DNA of 64,000 nt, taken from contig CALYLW010000070.1 in assembly GCA_944989445.1 (NCBI GenBank), positions 2,039,324 through 2,103,323 of the forward strand, given 5' to 3'. A model generated the notes under the pieces. It did not search any database. It was not told the DNA's origin and saw only the letters and a list, made by a program, of their open reading frames with translations. Source of the DNA: Ampullaceana balthica. Its lineage: Eukaryota > Mollusca > Gastropoda > Lymnaeidae. Below are positions 35,901-48,393 of the stretch, one piece after another. The position numbers and the translations under genes were made by a program. The first letter of the stretch is position 1, and each line of letters begins with the position of its first letter.

Positions 35901-38900
35901 ATAAATTTATACTTGGTATCTTGAGATTAAAATTTAAACAACCTGTACTTTTAATTGCTTTTGAATATGTTAAAATATATCTTAATTTAATTTGTAATTA
36001 TTATTTTTATATTAATTTCTGTAATGTTTTTGCTTAGATGTTATCTAAGTGCATGACAACTATTCCCAATGTACCCCTTCCCCGATTTACTTCCCCTTGA
36101 AATTTTGTTATATTTTAGGTTTGGGGATAAATATTTAAATATGAGTACAAAGTCTTGAATTTTAGTTTCCAAAATGTAATCAAACATTTAAAGAATATTT
36201 AAAAATTCTTTAGAATGTGTTTACTGAAGAATGTTAAATAATTTCATAAAATGAACCCATTCAGCCTGATGTGTAACTTGTCAGCCAGGGGCTAAATAAA
36301 ATTAAAGCTGCAGCTGTTGCAAAAACACTCATCCCCTCCACACACACTCACAAATTTTAATATGATTTTAGTAACATTGAACATTAAAATTATCTATGTT
36401 CACAACAGCACATTTTGCATTACCTTTGTTCATAAAAATAAATTCTTATGATAATAATGTTCCAAACCCTTTTACCACTCATATTTAGCACATAATTCTT
36501 GAAATTTAAATATTATTTCAATTTTATTACATTTTTAAAAATAAACTATCAAATATAACATATTTTGTATTTGAGCTGAATTAAGCAAATCCATTTTTTT
36601 AAATTTATTTTTTTTTAAAATTATGTTTGAACATCATTTTCTTATTTTAAATATTTTAAAACATGAATCATTTTAAATTTATCAATTTAATAAAATATTA
36701 TTTCTCATGTACTTTTCCCCCCACACATTGTTTACTATTATAATTGGTATAGTGTTCGAATATTATTTTTTCTTCTGCAGAAGGACATGAACTTTTTGTT
36801 GTTTTTTTTTAAATTTTAGAAACGGGCGATATCATGAAAGTCATTTAAAATTTTTCTATTACATTTTTTTAAAACAAGGTTTTATGCCAGGGATTATGTT
36901 TACAAGAGGTTGGAACATGAGGCTGAGCTTGCTGAACAGATGAATAGAGAAAGGGAGACACAGCAAAATGTTAAACGAGGTGAGAAGACTTGCACATCTC
37001 TGTCTTTGCTTGGGTGGCATATGAGAAATAGGTTTAATAACTACATTTATTTCTCAGTTGAGAGTGAACAAATGAGGACCATGACTAATTTGAAAATGAT
37101 AATTATGATTCATTAATAATATACAACTCTCGTTTCAATTTATGTTAATTTTTCTTAAATAAAATCATCTAATGGATATTAACTATAAGAATTGTCATTA
37201 TTTGAACGGGTTTTTGTAAAAGTTATGTTATTTTTTAAGTTTAAGATGAGAAAATTATTCTCTGATTGAAGATGTCAAATTAATCATGTTAAAATCAATC
37301 TATTCACAGACACTGTTTACATGAATTGTCAGTACTACCTAAGGTCACATCCAAACTACAGCATTGTGCAACAATTAAAAGAACTAGGTAGGTTAACTTT
37401 CAACTTTTCTAAAATTTATTACGTTGGGAGGACCATTACTGACCATTAAGTCTGACCCCTCTAATGCAATTTTAATCATATTTAATTGATGTAAATTAAT
37501 AAATGGTTCAAATAAATTCTAAACTATTTTTATAACACACTAAAGTGCTCAGCTCTGATTATTTTACAGTTTTAGTTAGGGTTAATACCCTATGTTCTGG
37601 CTTTCAAAAAAGAATTGTGTGTTTGTTATGGAAATTAGAACTTAAAAATTGGAACCTCTGAACCTGCTGTGATTAAAAGATCTTGAGAAGACCAAATCAA
37701 CAGTGTCAAATCTTAAGTGTACTTATCTTGTATAAACATATGAGCATTTTAAAGCTCATATGTGTTTTATATTGGTATCTTCTCTAATGAACTGCTATAA
37801 TTCTATTGTAGACGTTTAAATAACATTAAAGTATTTTTGTGTAGTGATAATATAATCAAGTTTGTGCAAAGAAGATATGTTATAAAGCTAAAGCTCTACT
37901 AAAAAAGACTGGAACACTTTTTAAAATCAATTCTTTGTTATGAAATCCCATGTAGAAAGTCTTTCCTTTTTTTATTATTTATTAATAAAGTAGTTTCAGA
38001 ATTCTTTCCTTTACAAATTACTATTACTCAAAAGATGATTTTGTTTGCATTATCTGAAAAAAGTATATTAAAGCTCTATTTTTCAACCTGTACACTGTAG
38101 AGAATATAGTATTAAAACATGGTTGCTCGTGGGAAATTTTTTTAATTCTTTTTTTATTATTCTGATGTGGTCTTCCCTAGGTAGCAGAATTGACAAACAC
38201 TGGTTTATAGTGGCAGATATTAGATCTAATGAAGAATGCATGTTGAGCTGTGTGCCATTTTGTACAAAAATGGCAGTGCCGTTTACTAAACCTACTTGTA
38301 AAACATTAAAAGATCTTTTCTCATTGTTACAGGTAGGATAACCAATTAACCACCCATGTGATCCATATCAAGTATTTTTAATGTGTTAATTATGGTACCC
38401 TTATCAAGTATTTTTTATGTTTGTATCTATTTCAAACCTTGTAAAGTGTTTTTGTTTTTTTTTGTTGCTGGCTGGATAAATTAATTTTCCCGTTTGTTTA
38501 TTAATTTATTCAACATTTTAAAAAATTTGTCACCTACAGTAATATAAATATTCCATTCTAAAGCTGTATGTATAAAAATAACTTATAACCATTTTCTCTA
38601 CACTAATATTACATTTCTGATTCAATATTTTTGTTTACATTTCAGCATCCACATATCTTCCCCATCTATGATTTTGACTTTGCTATTGAGCAAAATCTTG
38701 TTTTTGTTGTTCAGCCTGTTGCCATTAGGGGTTCTCTCAAGGATATGATCTATCAGGTGAAGTGTCTATCCAATAACTAACATTTTACTGGCAATATTTT
38801 TGTTGGCTTTCACTGTGTGATACTGGTTATGAAATTTTAAACAAGTATTTTAATAGCCCTACCCACATTTTTCTGCCAATCACCATGGAATATTGTTCAC

Positions 38901-41900
38901 TTATTTTACTGAAGAAAAAAAAAGCGTATTGATGAAAACATGCAATATTATTGTAAAGTTATTCTTCAATGCTCCGTTCAGTGTCGCTACTCAGAAATAT
39001 GGTACAACAAGTACAACCACAGACACAGAGGTCTATCACTTCAAAATGTAAAATTGTTTGGCAAACAGATTCTGAGTGTGAGTGCCTTTATTCTAATATG
39101 ACATATTTTTTATAATATAATATATGCAGATTTTAATTATTTTAGATTTTATTCTTAGTTTGTAAATCTGTTATCTGAAATAAACGCATTTCTATCTTGA
39201 CAACAGGGAATGTTATATCTAGAGGAGAAGGGCTTCCCTCTCCATGGAAACCTACAGTCTGGAAATATCATGATGGAGAATGGCATTTGCAGGTTTGAAT
39301 CCCTGAGCTTAAACCCCATACAGATGTTCCCACTGCCTTTAACAAAACGTCACATAAAACATAAAATTAACATAGTTTAATTGTTAACATTAATTTTTCC
39401 CTAATTAGTCGTAGTTTTCCATGAATTTCAGTCTGCAAGTCTTTTTATCTTTTAAAATGTAATTGATTTTACACATCATAGTATTTTTCTACTATCATTA
39501 AGTATTCCTTTTTAAAAATACTTCTCAAAATATGAGGTTAACTCTTTTTGTGAATGATTACCACGAAAGCTACCTGTATATTGGTAGAATTGCAGTTAAA
39601 GATATACAGGACCTAAAATGCTTTAAAAATGTGTCACTTACTTGACCTATTGGGTTTAAGATTCCATTTAACAACTACTGTTTAGAATATAAGCTGTAAA
39701 AATTAATGCTTCCGTTATATAAAGTGCAACCTCTTTATATATGACAAGGTTAATACACGGCACAGTTATATCATATGTCTAACGACTAATGACAAAATCT
39801 ATTAAAGCAAGAATCTTTTATTGTATTTGGTTTTAGGATTCAATTTAACAACTACTGAATTGAATATAAGTTTTCAATGTAAGTTGTAATTTATGCTGTT
39901 ATTTTATTAAGTGCATCCCCCCCTTTTTAAAAAAAAACAACATAAAAACTGTACATGCTATATTTTCAGAATTGCAGGATATGAAAATAAATTTTTGGCT
40001 AATACCTCACGAGTTTATACACTGGTTAAAAAAAAGTTAAAGGATGAAAACAGATATGCATTAGACGTCTTAAGTTTTGGTAAGACTGCATTCTGTGTAT
40101 TTTCATTGTTAAAATATAATTAGATGTTGTCATGGTAATTTGATAAAACTCAGCATGTAAAAGAATGTCCTTAGGTTGTTGGACAGGAGTTATCTATGAG
40201 TTTAAATGCCGCAACCATGATAGTTGGGAAGAAATAAACCTACTAATTTAAGAGAGTAAAAATTTTGTAGTATTAATTTTTATGCAAAAAAAAACAAAAA
40301 AACATTCTTATCGTGTCATATAAATTTTGACAAATCAATTATATAGTTTGTCTCATCTAAATCTTTTGAACCTTGTGCCAATGCTTTAATTCAGTAAATT
40401 AATGATCAGGCTATTAAATATGATTATAAATTTTACTAAAACACTTAATCTTTTTTTTAAAGGTCATTTACTGTATGAGATGGCTTTTGGCTATGAACTG
40501 CCTACAGCTCATCCTGAACCTCAGCACTTAGTAGGAACACAATCTCCAGCTGTTGTTGATGTAAGTCAACTTATGTTCACTTATACATTAGAAGAGTTGA
40601 ATAGACAAAATGGCAACATTTTCGGTGGCACGCTTTATCATCTGAGTCAATAAATAATTATTTAGATATAATAAATAACAATCAAGCGTTTATTAGCTCT
40701 GTAGTCTAGTTTCTAATGATCAAAAGTCTAAAATAAAAATGTATGATGAAAAATGAAATACCTGTGTATAATTATTATGTATATAATATGCTGTCTCTTT
40801 GCAGTTATGCCCTAAGACATATAGTGGAAAAAAATGCATTTAAACTGCAAAAATCAATAATAGTCAACCATACAATGAGTTTTTATTTCTGTAAGATTGT
40901 TGACGCTTATCAATATAATTTTAAAAAATTTCTTTCAGATTTTGAATTTTATTTTTGAAAATGAAAGCAAGAAATATCCAACAATACAAGAGGTGAAAAA
41001 TAATTAAATGTTTTTCTGATATAAAAAAAAATATTTCTTTTACTTAGTTGTTAGGGAAACCCACATTTAAGTCCTTGTACTTTGTTAAGGCATGAGTTGT
41101 ACAATATAGCTATTATGTCATTTTCTTTTGTAAAGAAAGATGTGAGGTTTGATTAATTAAAGTGATTTTTGTGTTAGACTTAAACATTAAGGCAATTTGA
41201 AGGTAAAAACACATTTCATTGAATATCTTTTGGTGTTATGTTTGGTGTTAACATTTGAATCCATCCTCAGATAAATTGCCATCCTTTCTTAGCCAATGTC
41301 AAGCTATCAGAGATGGATCAATATAACCCTGCAAAAGTAATTTTCTACAAATTATAGAATTTTTTTTTACCTAGCTTGAATAATGACTTAGTGCTCTAAA
41401 GAAAAATGTGTAAAATTTTAAATATGTAGAAAATTTTTTAAAACAAGTTAAAATGTTGAAAACTTTATGTTTCAAATGTGTGATTTAATTGACATAATTT
41501 CTTAGTAATTAGGTAATATTTGTAATTGTTCATATATTATGTGATAATAACGGAGAGAAAACATCTCTTAGATACACCTGAGTGAACAAATGAAGAACAT
41601 CCTGAAAGCTGTCAGGAAGGGAAAACCCCTGAAACCCCCAAAACCAAGTTTAACAAAGTAAGATTTTTCTAATTAATTTTTTTTAATGTTTGGGATTTGA
41701 ATGACATTGAAAGTTTGGATAGTCACTTATTTGTTTTTGTTGAAACTCAAGGGGTAACTTTTAACCATTGTCCTGAAATGATCTCTGGAAAGAGGTTAAT
41801 ATATTATTCTAATGATTATCACTGAGATATTTTGTTGTACATAAAATCTTTATGTATAATATATATATATATATGTTTCAAGCTTGCTTTTTTTACTTTT

Positions 41901-43477
41901 GAAATATACTGAGATGGGGAAGGTTGTCTTAGTCTTAATATGGAACATAGTCAAGACTAGAACTTTTACATTTCATCCAAGGATTCTGTCATACATATAC
42001 ACATGTATATTTATGCCCCCCACCCCTGCATAAACCAGTGCCCTTGAAACTATAAATTGCTAAATCTATGACCATTATGTTGTGTTATTAATATTATTAT
42101 CCATAGAAAATAATAATTATTATAATTTGAGAACTCATTTAGCCCAGTACCAGCAAGCAGCTGGGCTCACAGAGCTTCACATTAAAATAGTAACACATAT
42201 ATTTAAAAATGTATTCAATTTAAAACATTTATATCCTAATTAAACAAAACATATAATGAAATGATGATGCACATAAGCTACGTTTATCAGTCAGAGAAAT
42301 GTTTGATTGTTAATCTGTTCCATTATTCCTACTATTAAACTACTATTTAAAATAATGTTAGGGTGCCCAATATTTTTTACTTTTTACTGTCTATTGAATT
42401 TATACTGTTCCAAATAATTTAATCATACTATTATCCTTATTTCTTTTTTATTTTGGAATTTATAATATACTAAAGTAGATCATTTTTTAAATTAGTGTAT
42501 CAAGAAGGAAAGAAGGTATTTGATGCTATGGTCTTGAGGAAAATGTATATTTCCAGTCCCCTAAAATGTTTCTTCCTAAATTACTAACCTTTGAAATAAT
42601 GAATATTTAAATGTCTAAACAATCCCCACGTCCTCTGATTCCAGTGCCCTTATTAAAAAACTTTTTGTTTTGACAAAAGTACTTTTTTTTAAAAACAAGT
42701 TTATTTAATATTAAAATCAATTCTTTTACTAACAACCTTTCATTTTTCCAATATTTACATCCATTTAAACTTCATTTTTATGTTAGATTTGAACATTTCT
42801 TTCAAAGTTACATTTTTATTATTAACAAACTAATTTTTTATTCACTCAAAACATTTATCTTCTTTAAGGTCAAGTAAAATAAATTTTAGCTAATAAATGT
42901 AATTATCATTATAAAAAAAATAATTTAAATTTAAAAAAAACAAATAATTAATTTTTTTAGGTCATCTATAGACAACTGAAAGAAAAAAACAAAAAATACA
43001 GAAATTTAATCATATGAAAGTTGTCACAATTTTATTGAAGAAATATGGAACTGGGTTTTATTACCTTTTTTGGGGTAAATAATTTATACTACTTTGTCTG
43101 TCTACTGTATGGTCGCTATTTGGTGACCCTATTTCAATGCTATTAAAGTTATCTTAACAGAAAGATACGTGTAACAGATTTCAATTATCTCTATCCACAG
43201 GAAAAAGAGGAGAGCCACATTAACAGGTTCCCCAACACCTCAATCTCCTACTGCATCAGCAGAGACTTCAGCACCTCTGGCTCCACCCCCACCTCCACCA
43301 GGTGTACCTCCTCCTCCACCACCACCACCCCCACCCCCACCAGGAGGTGCTCCACCACCCCCACCGCCATCTGTCCCAGCATCATCCACCGGCAGGATGG
43401 CCCTACTTGGGGATATCCGTAAAGGGGCCAAACTCAAGAAAGCAGTCACACAAGATCGTAGTGCACCTAAAGTTTGA
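32962..43477 (+). CDS. PXK/Slowpoke-binding-protein-like membrane-anchored pseudokinase with WH2 motif
   Basis: Fourteen coding exons join in frame with GT-AG borders: 32962-33000, 34170-34243, 36879-36979, 37310-37387, 38181-38332, 38646-38756, 38982-39077, 39207-39292, 39970-40079, 40463-40560, 40939-40992, 41271-41336, 41572-41657 and 43201-43477. They encode 475 residues. Residues 14-34 form a hydrophobic helix followed by KKRR, so the protein is probably a single-pass membrane protein with a cytoplasmic C-terminal part. Residues 99-355 are kinase-like, of the PXK/Slob family. The HRD motif reads HGN (230-232), N237 is kept, and DFG is replaced by GYE (249-251), so catalysis is unlikely. 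Residues 409-440 are proline-rich, and 449-466 are a WH2 motif (LLGDIRKGAKLKK) that should bind actin. Vertebrate PXK (MONaKA) binds Na,K-ATPase beta subunits and fly Slob binds Slowpoke potassium channels. A similar membrane or channel adaptor role is inferred here. No PX domain is encoded by these exons. An alternative 5' exon outside the recognised set cannot be excluded. The first two exons are the least certain. Confidence 0.88.
33529..33898 (+). mobile_element. 5'-truncated LINE in intron 1, with target duplication
   Basis: ATACGCTCATT flanks the insert at 33518-33528 and 33899-33909. The plus-strand frame (to 33819) reads 'RRTKNKVVIIHKAINSN', 'KDKNTFLIPYARTNTYKF' and 'FFPSGIRAWNGLPEES', the conserved C-terminal tail of CR1/jockey-group LINE ORF2 proteins. 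It is followed by ATCTTCTGTATAGAA and a (GATAA)n tail. At 370 bp it is heavily 5'-truncated. It lies in the first intron of the pseudokinase gene, in sense orientation. Confidence 0.85.
35554..35751. mobile_element. hAT MITE in intron 2, perfect 8-bp target duplication
   Basis: ATATACAC flanks it exactly at 35546-35553 and 35752-35759. The 198-bp element starts CAGGGGTGTGCAAC and ends with its perfect inverse GTTGCACACCCCTG. The GC-rich 'GGCGGCCCGCGGGCCAC' inside contrasts with the AT-rich intron. The intact duplication points to a fairly recent insertion. Confidence 0.92.
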
Positions 43478-46182
43478 GGTTAAAGATATCACATTTTTGA
43501 CCTGCTGCTTCATAAATATAATTTTGGAGATGGCATCATCCCTTTATGCTTATATATATATGTGTGTATCAGCCACCTGGTCATAACTAAAAGTAAAAGT
43601 GATAATGAAAGCAAGGATTAGTTCCAATGGGTTTATTTTATTTTATTGTACTGTATAGATCTCTTCAAACATTTTTAAATAAGAATGCTAAAAGTGTGTG
43701 ACATGACATGCAGAATATATTTTTATATAGGTACATTTACACCTAGTGTAAGTATATACATTTAAAAAAAAATTAAACTTGAAATATTATTTCATTTTTA
43801 TTTTAGGATGATTGGAACATGTTTCTTTCATTTGGTAGGCATGTTTTTATTATTAGCATTACTTATATTGTTAATTTTTTATTAGAAATTTCATGTACAT
43901 TTGTACTTTAAAATAAATATAACAGTTGTAAGATGTCATCTATATATAAAATATGAACTGAACATTGTAGTAAATAGAAGTTTGCGTTTAATATTTGAGG
44001 AATTATATCCTCTAAACTAAACTAAATAATTTCAGACAAGGGGTGTGAAGGGGTGTTAATTCACACTGAAGGCATCTGAATCTGTTCAAAATGTTACAAC
44101 TGATTGTCTCCAAGTTGAGCACAAATAAATTGTCTATTTCCTAAGATTGTAATAGCCATGATCAAGGTTTGCCATGTTTTAACTTTCAAAGTTTATGACT
44201 TAATAAATTTCTTTTCCGGTTAAAATAAACTAATAGAAAGCAATGGATTGTGAGCGAACCTAAATATTGAGATGTGTTAAAATTGCAGTATTTTATTAAT
44301 CTTCATTTGACATCACGAAAGCAGTTATTCAAAGAATATCTTCATGTTTTAATATTTAAACCACTGTTGAATATGAAATGTAAAACGTTTGTTGTTTTTT
44401 TTTGGTGCTTTTTTTTAAAAACATTATAAAAATAGTTTTATATTTAAATTACATTGAATGCTTGCTTTGTGCAAAGTAAGAATAGAACTTTAAATTTTGC
44501 TTTATTTTTATTGCCTGGTACCAACTTTTTTATTAAGGATTTTTTAAAAAGTGTAGTACTTTCTACTAAAGAATTCACGTGTGGTAGGCTCACTGTTAAA
44601 AGATAACTTTTTTTTTGCCTATTATTTTTAATTTGCATCAGTACATGTGCAAGACATTGGTAAATCAAGGATAGCCTAAATATTCATAAATTGAATTTTA
44701 ATAAAAAATTTTTAATAAATTCCTTTAGATTCATCTTAAGCATTGTTATGTAATTCCCAAATCAAATACATATTATGTATAAAAGTATTTTATTATTATT
44801 ATTATTATCATTAAAAGGGTATTGGTAAAGTAAAATGTTCAGAGCAGAAGAGCCAATAATTAAGGAACTTTAAAGTCTTGGTTGGAAAATTAATTTAATT
44901 ATCTATTATCTAGAAGTGTGAAAATTGTATTAGTACCTAGGGTTTACTTGCCAATCTGTGGGATTAAAACAACAGTACAAACAGTTCCAAACTCTGTACA
45001 GTAAAAAAAAATGTCATTCAAAAAAGTAAACATTATTTGTTTTAATAATTTTATCAATGGCAAAATGTTTTTAAAAACTAACAGCTGCCCATCACACACA
45101 CACGCTCACATCATTCATGAATGGTTATTTCACATCTTATAAAGGAAAATATCTTATCTGTTTTTTTTCAAAATTTTGCTGTTTTTTTTTCAAAATTGTT
45201 TTATCAATAGTCAGCAATTTTAACATTGTTAGGCAAAATTCTCCATTTAATTGTGCAAGCTATAGAAATACAAATTCCTGTGTCTAAATTACAACATTTT
45301 TCTTTCCATTTCTATTTCACATAGCTGTAAAGTTTACCTTAGCTTGAAACATTTTTGTTGTCCAGGGTCCATGCAATTGTGAACAACCCATGCATATAAA
45401 AATATATTTAAAGTAGTTCACCATTTAAACTTTTATAAACTTCCTGTTTCAGATTGTTTTTAATAGCTAATTTTACTAGCTTTTCTCTGTCACCAACTAA
45501 GAGAACATGAATTGTAAGGTAATTGCTGTTATACTTAAATTTTACTTAGCCATGATTATTATATATTATATATGCTTACATTTTCGAAATCTAAAACCCA
45601 TTGTCCTTGTTATATATGTAAAAATATTCTTGAATGACATGTAAATTGTGATGAACAGTATTATTGTTAATGTAAACTACTTTTCATTTTTAATCACTGT
45701 TACAATTAATAAACATCATTTTACACTCATATTGAATGTAAAATATTTCGCCTGTATAAGGGCATTTTACAAAAATGTTAATGTATTCCCAAGCATCTTC
45801 TGTCTCTAAAAGGCTTATTTCATCGCTAAAACTAAAATGGCTTTTCTTACAAAAAAAATAATGTTATTTGTAAAAATCTTAAGTTTTATACTTAGTATTT
45901 ACCTTTCATTTAAACATCTATGTTTACTAATATCATTTCTTTAAAAAAATGATTTCTTTGACATTTTAAATCAATATGTATCTACAATTTTGGTCTTGTA
46001 AAAACATATAAAAGTATAACTTTACCTCAAAGTGTTTGAAAAGATTACTGTTATATTTCTTTTTTTAAAAAAACCCTATTTAATGGCAACTGATATTTAA
46101 CTTAACAAACTTTTTAAAAGTTTTTTTTGGTGTGTTTTTTTGTTAAATTTATTTCAGATTTTGAACCAAATTCTTTTAAATA
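43478..46182 (+). other. 3' UTR and downstream AT-rich DNA
   Basis: No further exon is visible after the stop codon of the pseudokinase gene. Candidate poly(A) signals AATAAA lie at 43912-43917 and 44124-44129, with another AATAAA near 45706. The transcript end cannot be chosen from sequence alone. The remaining sequence is AT-rich with simple ATT and TATA tracts and ends where the satellite begins. Confidence 0.5.
43912..43917 (+). terminator. Candidate poly(A) signal
   Basis: AATAAA lies 435 bases after the stop codon, followed within 20 bases by the GT-containing AGTTGTAAGATGTC. It is the first canonical hexamer downstream of the gene. Other hexamers farther on are equally possible. Confidence 0.4.
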
Positions 46183-46615
46183 TTGGTGCGACGGGTTGCG
46201 ACTGGATGCGACGGGTTGCGACTGGATGCGACGGTTTGCGACTGGATGCGACGGGTTGCGACTGGATTCGACTGGATGCGACGGGTTGCGACTGGATTCG
46301 ACTGGATGCGACGGGTTGCGACTGGATGCGACGGGTTGCGACAGGATGCGACGGGATGCGACGAGTTGCGACTGGTTGCGACGGGATGTGACTGGATGCG
46401 ACGGGTTGCGACTGGATGCCACCGGATGCCACTGGATGCGACGGATTGCGACTGTATGTGTTTGGATGCTACTGGACGCGACTGGATGCGACGGGTTGCG
46501 ACTGGATTCTACTGGATGCAACGGGTTGCGACTGGTTGCGATGGGTTGCGACTGGATGCGACGCGTTGCGACTGGATGCGACGGGTTGCGACTGGATGCG
46601 CCGGGATGCGAGTGG
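46183..46615 (-). repeat. Satellite family 2, inverted block
   Basis: A 10/20-bp repeat reads GCGACGGGTTGCGACTGGAT on the plus strand, which is the reverse complement of the family-2 blocks at 49.9-63.5 kb. About 21 units are present, with more divergence in the middle (46440-46475). It ends at the broken 3' side of the LINE fragment. Confidence 0.93.
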
Positions 46616-48393
46616 GTGAGTAGACCGACAAAAGTTGAGTAAGACACGATGGGCATGAGTCCGAAAAGAAGTTGTGACAGAGAACGGCCAGTTTGTAATC
46701 AATACGGGCGTGTATAGGGCAGCCAATGAAGTGAGCGAAGAAGTGGAGTAACATGGTCATGTTTTTTTGCCTTGAGCACCAGTCTGGCAGCTGAATTTTG
46801 AACTTTCTGTAGTTTTTCAATGCATTGTTTTGGCGCACCTGACAGAAGAGAATTGCAGTAATCCATACGAGCTAGTATAAGAGCACAGACTAGAGTTTTT
46901 GTTGCACTAACTGTTAAGTAATGACGGATTGAGCTGATCTGACGAATGGCAGTGTAGGCAGAGCGACACATGTGATTGAAGAAGTTGTAAATAGACATGT
47001 TGTAAGAAATAAGGTAGCCAAGATTCCTAGTCGATGTTGTGAACAGAATATCCCAACTGGCTACGTGAATTGACTTCGGAAGAGACAAAGTACTGCGTGA
47101 TTTATTGTTGCAAAATAGAAGTGCTTCAGTCTTGTCATCATTCAGCTTGAGTTTGCTTAACGTCATCCAAGACTTTACCTCACCAATGCACTCTTGCATC
47201 AATTGGACAGCGGAGTCCATATTAGAGGGATCAGTGTGAGTATATAGCTGAGTATCATCTGCAAATGATTGGCTTTTAACTGAATGCTTTTCGAGCAGTA
47301 GAAGTAGTGGCCTTGTATACAGTACAATAAGTACCGGACCCAAAACAGAGCCCTGAGGCACACCATAAAGCAAGTCACCTTTGTGAGAGATACAGCCATC
47401 TACTGATACTACCTGTGATCTGTTAGATAAGTATGATTGAAACCAAGCCAGAAATTCCTAAATAATTTTGCAGGGTTTTCAACAGTGTTTGATGGTCGAC
47501 AGTGTCAAAGGCTGCACTAAGATCTAAGAGGACAATATAGAAATTTTCCCACTGTCCAGTGCGAGTAGGAGGTCATTTGTTACCTTCAACAAGGTGGTCT
47601 CTGTGCTGTGAGAAGGTCTGTAGGCCGACTGATTAGGACTTAGAAGTGTGTGGTCATTTAGATAAGAAAAAAGTTGTTTTAAGACTAGTTTTTCAATGGT
47701 TTTCGACAAAAATGAAATATTAGACACAGGTCGATAGTTGTTAAAATTGTTTTGGTCTAACCCTTGTTTTTTCAGCAAGGGTTTTATAATAGCAGATTTA
47801 CATAATGAAGGAAAGGTGCCAGATTTAAGACTTTCATTAACTATATTAGTTACTTCTGGGAGTAACAGATCTAATGACTCAACCAATAGTGGAGTGGGGA
47901 TGGGATCAAGAGGGCAGGACGTTGGCTTAGATTTTAGAATAATACTTTTGACCTCATTTTCCGTAACAGGCTAGAACATGTCAAAGCTTGACCTCACAGC
48001 AAAAGAAGGAGATAAATCATGTAGTTGCAACAAAGTTCTGTCAAGTTCATCACGAATTTTAGCAATTTTGTTGATAAAAAAGTTACAAAATATATCTGGT
48101 TGCTGATGCAGGGGATACACAGAGGGAAGGACCATAGCTTTACCACTCCCTCTGAGGTTATTGCATACGTTAAATAGCTGCCTACTAGTACTACTTGTGG
48201 TTATTTTATTATTAAAATATGATGTTTTTGCTTGATGTACAATATTAGTAACACATCGCTTGACTGCGGAATAAATTTGCTTATTGACGACAAGTCTCGA
48301 CTTCAACCAAGTCTTTTCTGCTATTCGTCGAGCTTTCTTGGCGCGTCGAAGTTCTTCCCTTATTGTTGAATACCACGGAGCTGATCGTGACCA
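46616..48393 (-). pseudogene. LINE ORF2 reverse transcriptase fragment between satellites
   Basis: On the minus strand, starting at 48393, the frame reads 'APWYSTIREELRRAKKAR', a linker typical of CR1/L2-group ORF2 before the reverse transcriptase. Next come 'NNYRPVSNISFLSKTIEK' (47524-47886), 'DLSAAFDTVDH', 'GVPQGSVLGP', and the catalytic FADDTQLY at about 47242-47265. The thumb region 'ARMDYCNSLLSG' and 'RIDYKLAVLCHNFFSD' follow, and the frame stops in mid-protein at 'SVYSPTR'. There it meets inverted satellite. Several frameshifts and stops are present (for example near 47400-47520). The endonuclease domain upstream and the C-terminal tail plus 3' UTR are missing. It is not functional. Confidence 0.85.

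Noticed and set aside
36780..36878. Alternative 3' splice site TTCTGCAG at 36780 for exon 3
   Set aside because: Joining there gives a stop codon after two residues. The acceptor at 36878 keeps the frame open and has a pyrimidine tract.
43240..43449. Glycine-rich minus-strand open frame
   Set aside because: It is the antisense of the proline-rich last exon of the pseudokinase gene.
46183..46615. CRISPR-like array of short direct repeats
   Set aside because: There are no unique spacers. Units are contiguous 20-bp satellite copies in an animal genome.
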